DNA from: an uncultured Collinsella sp.
GTDB taxonomy: Bacteria; Actinomycetota; Coriobacteriia; Coriobacteriales; Coriobacteriaceae
Assembly (NCBI GenBank): GCA_902494555.1
Contig: CABUTR010000022.1
Span: forward strand, 1 to 29,782
Length of the DNA: 29,782 nucleotides
Direction: 5' to 3'
Shown here one piece after another: positions 6,723-14,123 of the stretch (its first letter is position 1; every line of letters starts with the position of its first letter). A model generated the notes under the pieces. That model saw nothing but the letters and a program-made list of their open reading frames with translations, searched no databases and had not been told where the DNA came from. Position numbers and translations under genes: made by a program.

Positions 6723-7742
6723 CTAGAGCGTCAAGCGAATCGCATCGATAATCTGCGCGCAGCGCTGCGTGGCGGCAAGAGGCATAACGGGGCTTTCAAG
6801 CTCTCCCGTCTGGACGAGCTGCGTCGCATGCTGAATTTCGCCGTAGAAATCATCGACCTCAAACGGGGCATTAATTTCGAGCATTCGTCCGTCGGAGTAC
6901 TTCACATGGGCGAGCTCGGGGCGATGGAGGCGCTCGATTTCCAACGAGCCCCGCTCGCAGACAATCGTTAAGCGGCTTTCATATGCTGCCTTGCCGTCGC
7001 ACACCATATGAATGGGTATGCCGCCGACGCTCATATGGATCTCGTCGGCCCAATCGACGCGACCGCCCGATACGTCACGCCAGCGAACTTCACGAGACGA
7101 AACATCGCACGCACCCGCAAGCAGATCCTCAAACCACCCGACCGCGTAGCAGCCCATGTCATATAGACAGCCACCCTGCAACGGATCGAGCAGATAACTC
7201 GAAGGCGGCTCACCATAATCGAGTTTTTGCACGCTTTCGATCGAGACGATACGGCCGAGCTCGCCCGACGCAAGCAAACCCTTCACGCGAGTATGCATCG
7301 GACAAAACCGATTCTTCATCGCCTCCATAAACAGTACGCCGCGCTCGCGAGAGGTGGAGGCAATCGATAGAGCCTCTTCCTCACTCAAAACGGCCGGTTT
7401 TTCGCACAGCACGGCCTTTCCCGCGCGCAGTGCCCGACAGACCCAATGCGCATGCATGCCATGCGGAAGAGCCAAGTAGATTGCGTCGACATCGGGGTCG
7501 GCAATCAGCGCGTCATAAGCCGCATCGCCGCTATCGTCAGCCGTGGCATAACTGTGCGCGGCATCAATCGAAAACGCCCTGCAAAACTCCTCAACATGCG
7601 AAGGGGTGCGACCGGCGGCAGCCACAAGCCGTGCCCCGTCCACCTCCTTGAGCGACGATGCAAATCGATGCGAAATGTGCCCAGCGCCCAAAACGCCCCA
7701 ACGAACCTCGCGCAAATCATCACATGAATCCCGATGGCCCAC
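6723..7742 (-). CDS. Gfo/Idh/MocA family oxidoreductase
   Basis: I start this 339-residue protein at GTG 7742, which has AAGGGGG 5 bases upstream. The open frame extends to 7835, but that part only translates the palindromic element. The N-terminus has a Rossmann dinucleotide-binding motif (WGVLGAGHISHRFA). Next come DVDAIYLALPHGMHAHW and the family's catalytic-region motif AGKAVLCEKPAVLSEEEA. A C-terminal beta-sheet domain follows (GGCLYDMGCYAVGW). Such enzymes use NAD(P) to oxidise or reduce sugars, cyclitols or related polyols. The substrate is unknown. Neighbours on the same strand are an aldo/keto reductase upstream and nfo downstream, each separated by a copy of the palindrome. A second Gfo/Idh gene lies at 15725. 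Confidence 0.9.
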   Translation of the reverse strand: MGHRDSCDDLREVRWGVLGAGHISHRFASSLKEVDGARLVAAAGRTPSHVEEFCRAFSIDAAHSYATADDSGDAAYDALIADPDVDAIYLALPHGMHAHWVCRALRAGKAVLCEKPAVLSEEEALSIASTSRERGVLFMEAMKNRFCPMHTRVKGLLASGELGRIVSIESVQKLDYGEPPSSYLLDPLQGGCLYDMGCYAVGWFEDLLAGACDVSSREVRWRDVSGGRVDWADEIHMSVGGIPIHMVCDGKAAYESRLTIVCERGSLEIERLHRPELAHVKYSDGRMLEINAPFEVDDFYGEIQHATQLVQTGELESPVMPLAATQRCAQIIDAIRLTL

Positions 7743-7746
7743 GACA

Positions 7747-7838
7747 GCCCCCTTCAGTTGCGGTGAAATAGTTCCTGTTTGGCCCCTATTCTGCCGCAAA
7801 CAGGAACTATTCCACCGCAACTTATAAAGGGGCATCAG
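7747..7838 (-). repeat. Palindromic element, copy 2
   Basis: The 63-bp core (7758-7820) has the same outer arms as copy 1 (TTGCGGTGAAATA, TATTCCACCGCAA) but different inner arms (GTTCCTG and CAGGAAC). Complementarity is kept while the sequence changes. On the minus strand the core is preceded by GATGCCCCTTTATAAG, directly after the aldo/keto reductase stop. It is followed by CTGAAGGGGGC, which contains the SD of the Gfo/Idh gene. The GCCCCTT and AAGGGGGC flanks can pair with each other. Confidence 0.8.
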
Positions 7839-9022
7839 AAACGCGTTTTGCCAAAGGCTTTAAGCGCGGCCGTTACGGGGCCAGGCTGGAAGCGTCGGCG
7901 CACATCGTCGAGACGCTCGGGAATATCGATGTGCTGCGGGCAATGACGTGCGCATTTGCCGCACTTGACGCAATTGCTCACCAGCTTGGGCTCGTTCGTC
8001 CGCACCGCGCTCGCCGTAAAATACTGCGACAGGCCCGTAAACCAGCTGTGCGCGTAGCTCGCGTTGTAGGCGCCAAAGCAGCCGGGAATATTGATGCCCT
8101 TGGGGCACGGCATGCAGTAGCCGCACCCCGTACAGGGCACGCGATTCGATTTCTCAAACTCTCCCAGCACACGTGCGATGGTATCGAGCTGCTCTGTTGT
8201 CATTGAATCCGGCAGTGCGCGATCCGCCAATGCCGCGTTCTCGTCCACCTGCGCGGTATTGGTCATACCCGAAAGCAGCATCGTCACCTGAGGATGGTTC
8301 CACACCCACGAAAGCCCCCAAGCGGCAGGAGTGCGCAAATGCGGGTCACGAGCGCCATCGAGCACGGCGCGGGCCCGCGGCGGCAGCTTGCCTGCCAGAC
8401 GCCCGCCCAGCAGCGGCTCCATCACAAACACCGCGAGCCCGCGCTCCGCAGCCGCCATGAGTCCTGCCGTTCCCGCTTGGTAACGCTCGCCGGCATAGTT
8501 GTACTGTATCTGGCAAAAATCCCAGTCATATGCGTCAAGCATCGTCAGGAAATCAGCCGCGCTGCCGTGGTACGAAAAACCAATCTGGCGAATGCGCCCC
8601 GCCGCCTTTTGACGCGCGATCCAGTCCTCGATACCCAACGCCACCACGCGCTCCCACTGAGCGGGCGAAGTGATGTTGTGCATAAGGTAATAGTCGATAT
8701 GGTCGGTCCGTAGGCGACGCAGTTGCTCGTCGAAGAACCGGTCGAAATCCTCCGCGCACTTGCACGAAGCGTGCGGCAACTTGGTCGCCAGCAACACCCG
8801 GTCGCGCAGCCCCAAGTGCTCAAGTGAGGCGCCCACGCACGCCTCGTTACCGGGATAAAGATATGCGGTATCCAGATAATTAATCCCCTGTTCCACCGCA
8901 CGGGAAATGATGGCATCGGCTGTCTTCGCATCGGGGTGTCCCGGCGAACCGGGAAACCTCATGCAGCCCAGACCCAGAGCAGATATTCGGTTACCACTTT
9001 TGGGGTCAACGCGGTATTGCAC
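7835..9022 (-). CDS. Aldo/keto reductase with C-terminal 4Fe-4S ferredoxin domain
   Basis: I start this 395-residue protein at GTG 9022, behind AGGGAGGGG, because MQYRVDPKSGNRISALGLGCMRFPG is the usual beginning of this family. An in-frame ATG at 9040 is possible. The TIM barrel shows catalytic NYLDTAYLYPGNE (Asp-Tyr), LLATKLPHA (Lys) and DYYLMHNITS (His). The C-terminal domain has two CX2CX2CX3C clusters, CTGCGYCMPCPKGINIP and CVKCGKCARHCPQHIDIP, each expected to hold a 4Fe-4S cluster. Such fusions are common in anaerobes and probably link carbonyl reduction to ferredoxin-like electron carriers. The natural substrate is unknown. The gene heads a minus-strand run with Gfo/Idh and nfo and is divergent from the cyclase gene. 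Confidence 0.92.
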   Translation of the reverse strand: MQYRVDPKSGNRISALGLGCMRFPGSPGHPDAKTADAIISRAVEQGINYLDTAYLYPGNEACVGASLEHLGLRDRVLLATKLPHASCKCAEDFDRFFDEQLRRLRTDHIDYYLMHNITSPAQWERVVALGIEDWIARQKAAGRIRQIGFSYHGSAADFLTMLDAYDWDFCQIQYNYAGERYQAGTAGLMAAAERGLAVFVMEPLLGGRLAGKLPPRARAVLDGARDPHLRTPAAWGLSWVWNHPQVTMLLSGMTNTAQVDENAALADRALPDSMTTEQLDTIARVLGEFEKSNRVPCTGCGYCMPCPKGINIPGCFGAYNASYAHSWFTGLSQYFTASAVRTNEPKLVSNCVKCGKCARHCPQHIDIPERLDDVRRRFQPGPVTAALKAFGKTRF

Positions 9023-9185
9023 GGCCCCTCCCTTCGCCATCAGCGCCCCGGCAAGGCGAAACACAATGGTCACGCGGCCGAAACATCGTGGAATCGCAAT
9101 CGAGAACGTATCGTAACGCAGCAGAAATCGAGCTGTCACGGCACCGCTTTAACATCAGCAAAAAGCCCGATGAAAGGAGCCACCC

Positions 9186-9956
9186 ATGCCCGCGCTCGAC
9201 TTTTGGGACCTCGCATCCCAGCTCAAAAGCACCGATTATCGCTGGGTTGACCTCACCCATACGCTCTCGTGCGACACCCCGCACTGGTTTGGCTTTGAGC
9301 CATTTGAGTCCACCAAGCTCTTCGACTACCTGCCCGGCACGCCCGAAGATATGCTCGCGCCCATGCGTTGCTTTCAGTATTCGGTCGCCTCGCAGTACGG
9401 CACCCACGTCGACGCGCCGCGCCACTTCCATGTTGACGGTCGTTCCCTTGGCGAGATCGAACCTATCGAGTTTATGCATCCGCTCTGCGTCATCGACAAA
9501 CACGAGGAGTGCGCCGCAAACCCCGACTTTATCCTGACCATCGATGACCTCAAGGCTTGGGAGGACGAGCACGGTCGCATTCCCGAGGACGCTTTCGTCG
9601 CCTTCCGCTCCGACTGGTCCAAGCTCGCCGACCTCGAAAACAAGGACGAAGACGGCCAGCCCCACTACCCCGGCTGGGACCTCGATGCCATCAAATGGCT
9701 TGTAGAAGAGCGCAACATCGGTGCCATCGGCCACGAACCGGCAGACACCGACCCCGCAACCGTGACCACACGCGAGGATGCCTACCCCTACCCCGGCGAA
9801 CAGTACATCCTCTCGGTCGACCGTTACCAGATTGAGGTCATGGACCATCTGGACGAGCTTCCCGCCACGGGCGCCGTCATCTTCTGCACCTTCCCCAAGG
9901 TGCGTGATGGCGTCGGATATCCCGCACGTGTCTTTGCGGTCTGCCCCGCGTCATAA
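9186..9956 (+). CDS. Cyclase family protein (kynurenine-formamidase-like metal hydrolase)
   Basis: This gene encodes 256 residues from ATG 9186, with AAAGGAG upstream. The protein begins VDLTHTLSCDTPHWFGFEPF after a short leader and carries the family signature SQYGTHVDAPRHFHVDG. It also has CVIDKHEECAANPDFILTIDDL and GAIGHEPADTDPA. These fit the cyclase family (PF04199) that includes kynurenine formamidase and isatin hydrolase, which use a divalent metal to hydrolyse amide bonds. The usual motif HxGTHxDxPxH begins here with Gln instead of His, so metal coordination may differ. No tryptophan-degradation genes are nearby, so the substrate is unknown. It is probably transcribed alone, with a terminator at 10031-10056 and no sign of a signal peptide. 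Confidence 0.85.
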   Translation: MPALDFWDLASQLKSTDYRWVDLTHTLSCDTPHWFGFEPFESTKLFDYLPGTPEDMLAPMRCFQYSVASQYGTHVDAPRHFHVDGRSLGEIEPIEFMHPLCVIDKHEECAANPDFILTIDDLKAWEDEHGRIPEDAFVAFRSDWSKLADLENKDEDGQPHYPGWDLDAIKWLVEERNIGAIGHEPADTDPATVTTREDAYPYPGEQYILSVDRYQIEVMDHLDELPATGAVIFCTFPKVRDGVGYPARVFAVCPAS

Positions 9957-10030
9957 GTTCCCATGCGTTTGTTCTTCTAAATACGGCCATCCGGTGCACG
10001 CGACATGGCCCGGCGGCATACAATCCATCA

Positions 10031-10056
10031 GGCGCCCCATACGCGGGCGCCTTTTT
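10031..10056 (+). terminator. Intrinsic terminator after the cyclase gene
   Basis: GGCGCCC (10031-10037) pairs with GGGCGCC (10045-10051) across a 7-base loop, followed by TTTTT. It lies 75 bp after the cyclase stop and 18 bp before the next start. Confidence 0.85.
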
Positions 10057-10073
10057 ATGGGGAGATGATTCAC

Positions 10074-10988
10074 ATGCAGATCAACAAGGTCGCCTTTATC
10101 GGCAAGGGCGGCGTGGGCCTGCTCTACGGCAGCATGATCGCCCAAGCGCTCGGCAACGACGCCGTCGAATACGTTATGGACGACGCTCGCTTTGAGCGCC
10201 ATGCGAACGACGCGATCACCGTCAACGGCAAGCCCTGCGATCTCACATCCGTCCGCGCCAGCGAGGCGACACCCGCCGATCTGGTCATCCTCACGGTCAA
10301 GACAACCGGACTCGACCAGGCGCTCAAGACTATGGAACACATCGTGGGCCCCAATACGCTCATCGCCTCGCTGTGCAACGGCATCACCAGCGAGCAGAAG
10401 ATTGCCGAGCGCTTTGGCTGGGAGCACACCGTCCTCGGAATCTGCCAAGGCATGGATGCCGTGTTCCTCAACGGCGCGCTCACCTTTACCAATGCGGGCG
10501 AGATCCGCTTTGGTGCGGCCGCCGGCACCGACCCCGCGACCGTCACCGCTATCGACGGGCTCTACACGCGCTGCGGCATCGCCCACACCGTCGAGGACGA
10601 CATCGCCCACCGCATGTGGGCAAAACTTATGCTCAACGACGGCATCAACCAGACCTGCATGGCCTACGGAGGCACGTACGGAAGCGCCACGGAACAGGGC
10701 TCCGAGCAGCGTCGTTGCTTTGTCTCCGCCATGCGCGAGACGCTTGCGGTCGCCAACGCCGAGGGTATCGAGCTCACCGAGGCAGACCTAACGCAGATGG
10801 TGCATCTCATCGAGGGGCTCGACCCCGCCGGCATGCCCTCGATGGCGCAGGACCGCGTCGCGCAGCGCAAAACAGAGGTCGAGGAGTTCGCGGGCACCGT
10901 CCGCCGCCTCGCGGCCAAGCACGATATCCAGGCGCCGCAGAACGAATGGCTCTATCGGCGCATCCGTGATATCGAGGCAAGCTGGTAA
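10074..10988 (+). CDS. Ketopantoate reductase family protein (PanE/ApbA-like)
   Basis: I chose ATG 10074, behind GGGGAG; upstream in-frame ATGs (10005, 10065) overlap the terminator or the SD itself. The 304-residue protein begins MQINKVAFIGKGGVGLLYGS, a GxGxxG Rossmann motif for NADP. ADLVILTVKTTGLDQAL and LIASLCNGITSEQKIAERFG are typical of the family. The C-terminal domain has the segment MWAKLMLNDGINQTCMA, whose Lys and Asn match active-site positions of ketopantoate reductase. A true PanE makes pantoate for coenzyme A. Many relatives act on other 2-oxo acids, and no other pan gene is nearby, so the substrate stays open. A hairpin terminator follows at 11023-11060. Confidence 0.85.
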   Translation: MQINKVAFIGKGGVGLLYGSMIAQALGNDAVEYVMDDARFERHANDAITVNGKPCDLTSVRASEATPADLVILTVKTTGLDQALKTMEHIVGPNTLIASLCNGITSEQKIAERFGWEHTVLGICQGMDAVFLNGALTFTNAGEIRFGAAAGTDPATVTAIDGLYTRCGIAHTVEDDIAHRMWAKLMLNDGINQTCMAYGGTYGSATEQGSEQRRCFVSAMRETLAVANAEGIELTEADLTQMVHLIEGLDPAGMPSMAQDRVAQRKTEVEEFAGTVRRLAAKHDIQAPQNEWLYRRIRDIEASW

Positions 10989-11022
10989 CGCCGCCGCACC
11001 GCATCCAACAGTCTCAATAGCA

Positions 11023-11060
11023 AAAACCGCCGCAAAGGGCACTCCCCTTGTGGCGGTTTT
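11023..11060. terminator. Intrinsic terminator after the ketopantoate-reductase-like gene
   Basis: AAAACCGCC and GGCGGTTTT form the base of a long stem with an inner CAAAGGG/CCCCTTG part and a short loop. The T4 end suits plus-strand termination. The symmetric A4 end could also stop minus-strand transcripts from the small gene at 11098. Confidence 0.85.
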
Positions 11061-11097
11061 CATGTTCAGCCATGGCCAACAGTCATTTTCGCAACAG

Positions 11098-11304
11098 CTA
11101 GAGATGCGACTCCGGAACCTCGTCCTCATCGTCGCGACAAAGGACAACACCGGCGCTTCCCAGCAGTGTGACCGCGATCAGCGCGCCGACCACGATAGGA
11201 GTAGCCCCGCATGTCCCCTGCATGCCCGCGACGAGCACGGCCGTGGGACCAAGGCAGCCAAGCATCAACGCGACGGCGGCAACGGCAATATCTCGAGCAT
11301 TCAC
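11098..11304 (-). CDS. Small two-segment membrane protein, unknown function
   Basis: This frame encodes 68 residues from GTG 11304; a GGAGG lies about 10 bases upstream, a little far but usable. I do not recognise the family. Two hydrophobic stretches are visible: residues 5-27 (DIAVAAVALMLGCLGPTAVLVAG) and 36-56 (PIVVGALIAVTLLGSAGVVLC), joined by a short loop with Cys32. An acidic tail (RDDEDEVPESHL) follows. This pattern suits an integral membrane protein of the inner membrane. It is convergent with the ketopantoate-reductase-like gene, and the terminator at 11023-11060 could serve both. The hydrophobic pattern and the SD support a real gene, but the size leaves doubt. Confidence 0.6.
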   Translation of the reverse strand: MNARDIAVAAVALMLGCLGPTAVLVAGMQGTCGATPIVVGALIAVTLLGSAGVVLCRDDEDEVPESHL

Positions 11305-11455
11305 AAGATCACTTCCTCCAAGAGAAAGACCCTATTTCTCATGAACCAGTGTGCCCCGCATGCATACGCCCAGCGTACCGCCACGGTAAGGGCTCTGTTA
11401 ACTCAAACGCACATAAAGAAAGGGCGGCTTTACGTTGCCTAAAAGCTCAGTAAAG

Positions 11456-11480
11456 ACGCGCACCCATCATGTGCGTATTT
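11456..11480 (-). terminator. Weak hairpin after the secreted-protein gene
   Basis: GCGCAC (11458-11463) pairs with GTGCGT (11471-11476) across a 7-base loop. On the minus strand it is followed by CTTT. It lies about 20 bp beyond the stop of the secreted protein. The short U-run makes it a modest terminator candidate. Confidence 0.35.
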
Positions 11481-11493
11481 TACTTATGGCAGA

Positions 11494-12267
11494 TTACCAA
11501 CCGGTGTAGTAGTCGGTGGTTCCGGCAGCGCAGCCGGAGTCATAGACCTTGCAATCACCCTTGGAGCCCGTAAAGGTCGAGCCCTGAGCCATATCGCCCG
11601 CGGCAACAACGTAATAGCCGTCGGAATCGCGCCAGAAGCCCTCAGAATCCTGAGTCCATTCGCCCGTGCGATAGTGATAAAGCACATTGCTGCTGTAATA
11701 GGTCTCGCGGCGCCCGTTGTAGTTATTGACACCCGCAGAGCGCGTCAGGCCCGATCCGTTCGCGTAGGACGCGGCAGACGCGTAGGACGGAGTGTAACCG
11801 GCGTTGTAGTACGAAGCCTGGGCGACCTCGGCAGCCTCCGCCTCGGCGGCAGCCTCGAGCGCTTCGCGCTTGGCATCCTCAAGCGCAGTGCGCAGCTCAT
11901 CGAGCTCGGTCGACTTGGCGTCGACCTCCCCCATCGTCAACAGGCTACCCGCACCGTCGATGCAACCCTGCAGCACAGCGCGCTCGTCATCGGTGGCATA
12001 GTCGCCATACATATTCATGATGATCTGAGCGCGCATCTCCAAGGAATCGCGCTTGGCCTCCATCGAGGCGTTCCACTCCTGCATGGAACCATAACCATCG
12101 CCGCGATAGTCAACGGGCTGCACCAGCGTCGTCTCGGACGGCGTAGATCCAACCGTATCGGACAGTGTTGCGGCGTGGGCATCAGTTGCACCGGCGCCCG
12201 CCAAAAGTGCCACGGTCAGAGCGGCGGAAAGGGCGGCGGCTTTCGGTTTTCGTGAATCAATCCTCAT
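11494..12267 (-). CDS. Secreted coiled-coil protein with a C-terminal beta-barrel-like domain
   Basis: I chose ATG 12267, the first codon before the signal peptide, with GGAGG about 12 bases upstream; it gives 257 residues. The N-terminus has a signal peptide (RIDSRKPKAAAL, hydrophobic core VALLAGAGATDAHA, probable cleavage after AHA). A helical segment at about residues 100-145 (ELDELRTALEDAKREALEAA) looks like a coiled coil, and a Tyr/Ser/Ala-rich linker follows. The C-terminus (DGYYVVAAGDMAQGS, then CKVYDSGCAAGTTDYYTGW) has a Cys pair. It resembles the 3D/RlpA-like double-psi barrels at the ends of cell-wall proteins. Such proteins often act on or bind peptidoglycan, but the catalytic aspartates are not clear to me. 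It is probably exported and cell-wall associated. Confidence 0.75.
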   Translation of the reverse strand: MRIDSRKPKAAALSAALTVALLAGAGATDAHAATLSDTVGSTPSETTLVQPVDYRGDGYGSMQEWNASMEAKRDSLEMRAQIIMNMYGDYATDDERAVLQGCIDGAGSLLTMGEVDAKSTELDELRTALEDAKREALEAAAEAEAAEVAQASYYNAGYTPSYASAASYANGSGLTRSAGVNNYNGRRETYYSSNVLYHYRTGEWTQDSEGFWRDSDGYYVVAAGDMAQGSTFTGSKGDCKVYDSGCAAGTTDYYTGW

Positions 12268-12482
12268 GTAGCTGGAAACCTCCGTAGTGCGTTTTTGCTG
12301 CGTTTGAGCTGCGTGTGATTCGATCGCGCTGCATAGTACCCCGAGCAAATCGCGACCTGCGGTTTTACTTAAAAGGCGCACGTCAATTGCGTAAAACTCA
12401 CATCCTCTCAACAGGAGTTTTCCACAACTCGAATGCATAAAGCGTGTCAAAAACCCTGTTTTTGCGCCCGCTCTATGCAAAA
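12268..12482. other. Intergenic region upstream of the secreted-protein gene
   Basis: Together with the terminator at 12483-12519, this forms a 312-bp gap between the secreted-protein gene and metY. It should hold the promoter of the secreted protein (minus strand), but I find no convincing -35/-10 pair. One inverted repeat is visible: AAAACTC (12393-12399) with GAGTTTT (12415-12421). No coding sequence is supported. Confidence 0.5.
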
Positions 12483-12519
12483 AAGGCGCCTGTGCAACCA
12501 TTGTTCGCACAGGCGCCTT
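12483..12519 (-). terminator. Strong intrinsic terminator of metY
   Basis: A perfect 13-bp stem AAGGCGCCTGTGC (12483-12495) with GCACAGGCGCCTT (12507-12519) closes an 11-base loop. On the minus strand it ends in a run of Ts, 61 bp beyond the metY stop. Confidence 0.92.
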
Positions 12520-12579
12520 GAGCAGGCATTTTATACAGTTATACCTATCGAGTCGCAAGGGGTCCTTGCACAAGTCGCC

Positions 12580-13890
12580 TTACTCGTCCAGCGCGGCGAA
12601 GGCCTGCTTCAGATCCCAAATGATATCCTCGGCATTCTCGGTACCGATGGAAAGACGGATCGTGGAGGACGTGATGTTCTGCTCGGCGAGCTCCTCGGCA
12701 GAGAGCTGGGAGTGCGTGGTGGTAGCCGGGTGCACGACGAGCGACTTGACGTCGGCCACGTTGGCAAGCAGCGAGAAGACCTGCAGGTGGTCGATGAACT
12801 TCCAGGCGGCCTCCTGGCCACCCTTAATCTCAAAGGTAAAGATCGAGGCACCGCCGTTGGGGAAATATTGCTTGTAGAGCTCATGGTCGGGGTGCTCAGG
12901 CAGGCTCGGGTGGTTCACCTTGGCAACATGGCTGTCACCGGTCAGGAACTCAACGACCTTCTTGGTATTCTCGACATGACGGTCAACGCGCAGCGACAGA
13001 GTCTCGGTGCCCTGGAGCAGGACCCAGGCGTTGAACGGGCTGATGCAGGCGCCCTCGTCACGCAGCAGGATAGCGCGGACATAGGTTGCGAAGGCGGCGG
13101 GACCGGCAGCCTCGGCAAACGAGACGCCGTGGTAGGAGGGGTTGGGCTCAGCGATCTGGGCGTACTTTCCACTCGCCTTCCAATCGAAGTTACCGCCGTC
13201 CACGATCACACCGCCCAGCGAGGTGCCGTGGCCGCCGATGAACTTGGTTGCGGAGTGGACGACGATGTTGGCACCATGCTCCAGCGGACGGAACAGATAC
13301 GGGGTGCCGAAGGTGTTGTCGACGACAACCGGCAGACCGTGCTTCTTGGCGATCTCGGAGATGGCGTCGATGTTGGGGATGTCGGAGTTGGGGTTGCCGA
13401 GCGTCTCGAGATAGATGGCCGTGGTGTTGTCCTTGATGGCCCCCTCGACCTCTTCCAGGTTATGAGCGTCGACAAACGTGGTCTCGACGCCAAACTGGGA
13501 GAGCGTATGCTCTAGCAGGTTGTAGGAGCCACCGTAGATGGTCTTCTGGGCAACCACATGGTCACCGGCCTGAGCAAGAGCCTGCAGGGTATAGGTGATG
13601 GCAGCAGCACCGGAGGCGACGGCGAGACCTGCCACGCCACCCTCGAGTGCGGCGATACGGTCCTCGAAGACGCCCTGGGTGGAGTTGGTCAGACGGCCGT
13701 AGATGTTACCGGCGTCGGCAAGACCAAAGCGGTCGGCGGCGTGCTGGGAGTTGCGGAACACATAGCTCGTGGTCTGGTAGATAGGCACGGCGCGGGAGTC
13801 GGATGCGGGATCGGCGCTCTCCTGGCCAACGTGAAGCTGCAGGGTATCGAAACCAAAGGTGTGCTCGGGGTTGTTGATGAACTGGCTCAT
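12580..13890 (-). CDS. metY: O-acetylhomoserine aminocarboxypropyltransferase (O-acetylhomoserine sulfhydrylase)
   Basis: This gene encodes 436 residues from ATG 13890, with AAGGAG upstream. It is a full-length Cys/Met-metabolism PLP enzyme. The motifs are TLQLHVGQESADPASDSRAVPIYQTTSYVF, IYGRLTNSTQ (PLP phosphate site), VASGAAAITY, LETLGNPNSDIPNI, VVVDNTFGTPYLFRP and HSATKFIGGHG, with the PLP lysine at 216. The length and the late GQEAAWKFIDHLQVFSLLANVADVKSLVVHPATTTH segment mark MetY rather than MetB or MetC. It condenses O-acetylhomoserine with sulfide to give homocysteine. Upstream is a leader of about 180 nt with a small Cys-containing ORF, and a divergent LysR gene with a well-placed operator. 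Sulfur-responsive control is likely. Confidence 0.95.
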   Translation of the reverse strand: MSQFINNPEHTFGFDTLQLHVGQESADPASDSRAVPIYQTTSYVFRNSQHAADRFGLADAGNIYGRLTNSTQGVFEDRIAALEGGVAGLAVASGAAAITYTLQALAQAGDHVVAQKTIYGGSYNLLEHTLSQFGVETTFVDAHNLEEVEGAIKDNTTAIYLETLGNPNSDIPNIDAISEIAKKHGLPVVVDNTFGTPYLFRPLEHGANIVVHSATKFIGGHGTSLGGVIVDGGNFDWKASGKYAQIAEPNPSYHGVSFAEAAGPAAFATYVRAILLRDEGACISPFNAWVLLQGTETLSLRVDRHVENTKKVVEFLTGDSHVAKVNHPSLPEHPDHELYKQYFPNGGASIFTFEIKGGQEAAWKFIDHLQVFSLLANVADVKSLVVHPATTTHSQLSAEELAEQNITSSTIRLSIGTENAEDIIWDLKQAFAALDE

Positions 13891-13952
13891 GATGATCTCC
13901 TTGATCGAACAAAAGTAAATTAATTAGAGAGAAGTAAGTCGCTGTCTCCTGA

Positions 13953-14006
13953 TCACGCCGACGGGCGCAAACAGGAGCCCGGCATTCGTCTTGGTAAGCA
14001 ATTCAT
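13953..14006 (-). CDS. Possible leader peptide ORF of metY (17 codons)
   Basis: ATG 14006 is preceded by AAAGGAGG with a 7-base spacer, one of the best SDs in the window. The frame encodes MNCLPRRMPGSCLRPSA and stops with TGA at 13953-13955, 63 bp before metY. Two of the 17 residues are cysteine (3 and 12), one of them directly before Leu-Pro and one before Leu-Arg-Pro. Cys-containing leader ORFs ahead of sulfur-metabolism genes are known in Actinobacteria as translation-based cysteine sensors. Whether this peptide is made, and whether it regulates metY, is inference. The downstream hairpin CTCCTG/CAGGAG (20-base loop) overlaps the end of the ORF. Confidence 0.5.
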   Translation of the reverse strand: MNCLPRRMPGSCLRPSA

Positions 14007-14074
14007 ATGCGGGCCTCCTTTCGCATCCCGGTTTCGTGGTCGGTTTAATTACCTACCGCCTTTGTGTGTTTTGA

Positions 14075-14103
14075 ATAGTACGAGCATTGTTTCGCTCGGT
14101 CAA
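14075..14103 (-). promoter_or_regulatory. Promoter of metY
   Basis: On the minus strand TTGACC (14103-14098) and TACTAT (14080-14075) are separated by 17 bp, which predicts transcription start near 14068. The spacer contains the small inverted repeat CGAGC-N8-GCTCG. Confidence 0.65.
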
Positions 14104-14123
14104 TCACTTAAAAGCGCTAACCT

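Noticed and set aside
12433..13515. Plus-strand frame opposite metY
   Set aside because: It starts within a terminator region and mirrors MetY codons; no SD or recognisable motif.
13891..14068. S-adenosylmethionine riboswitch in the metY leader
   Set aside because: I could not find the conserved core of SAM-I, SAM-II or SAM-IV riboswitches. The leader is better explained by a small ORF and hairpins.
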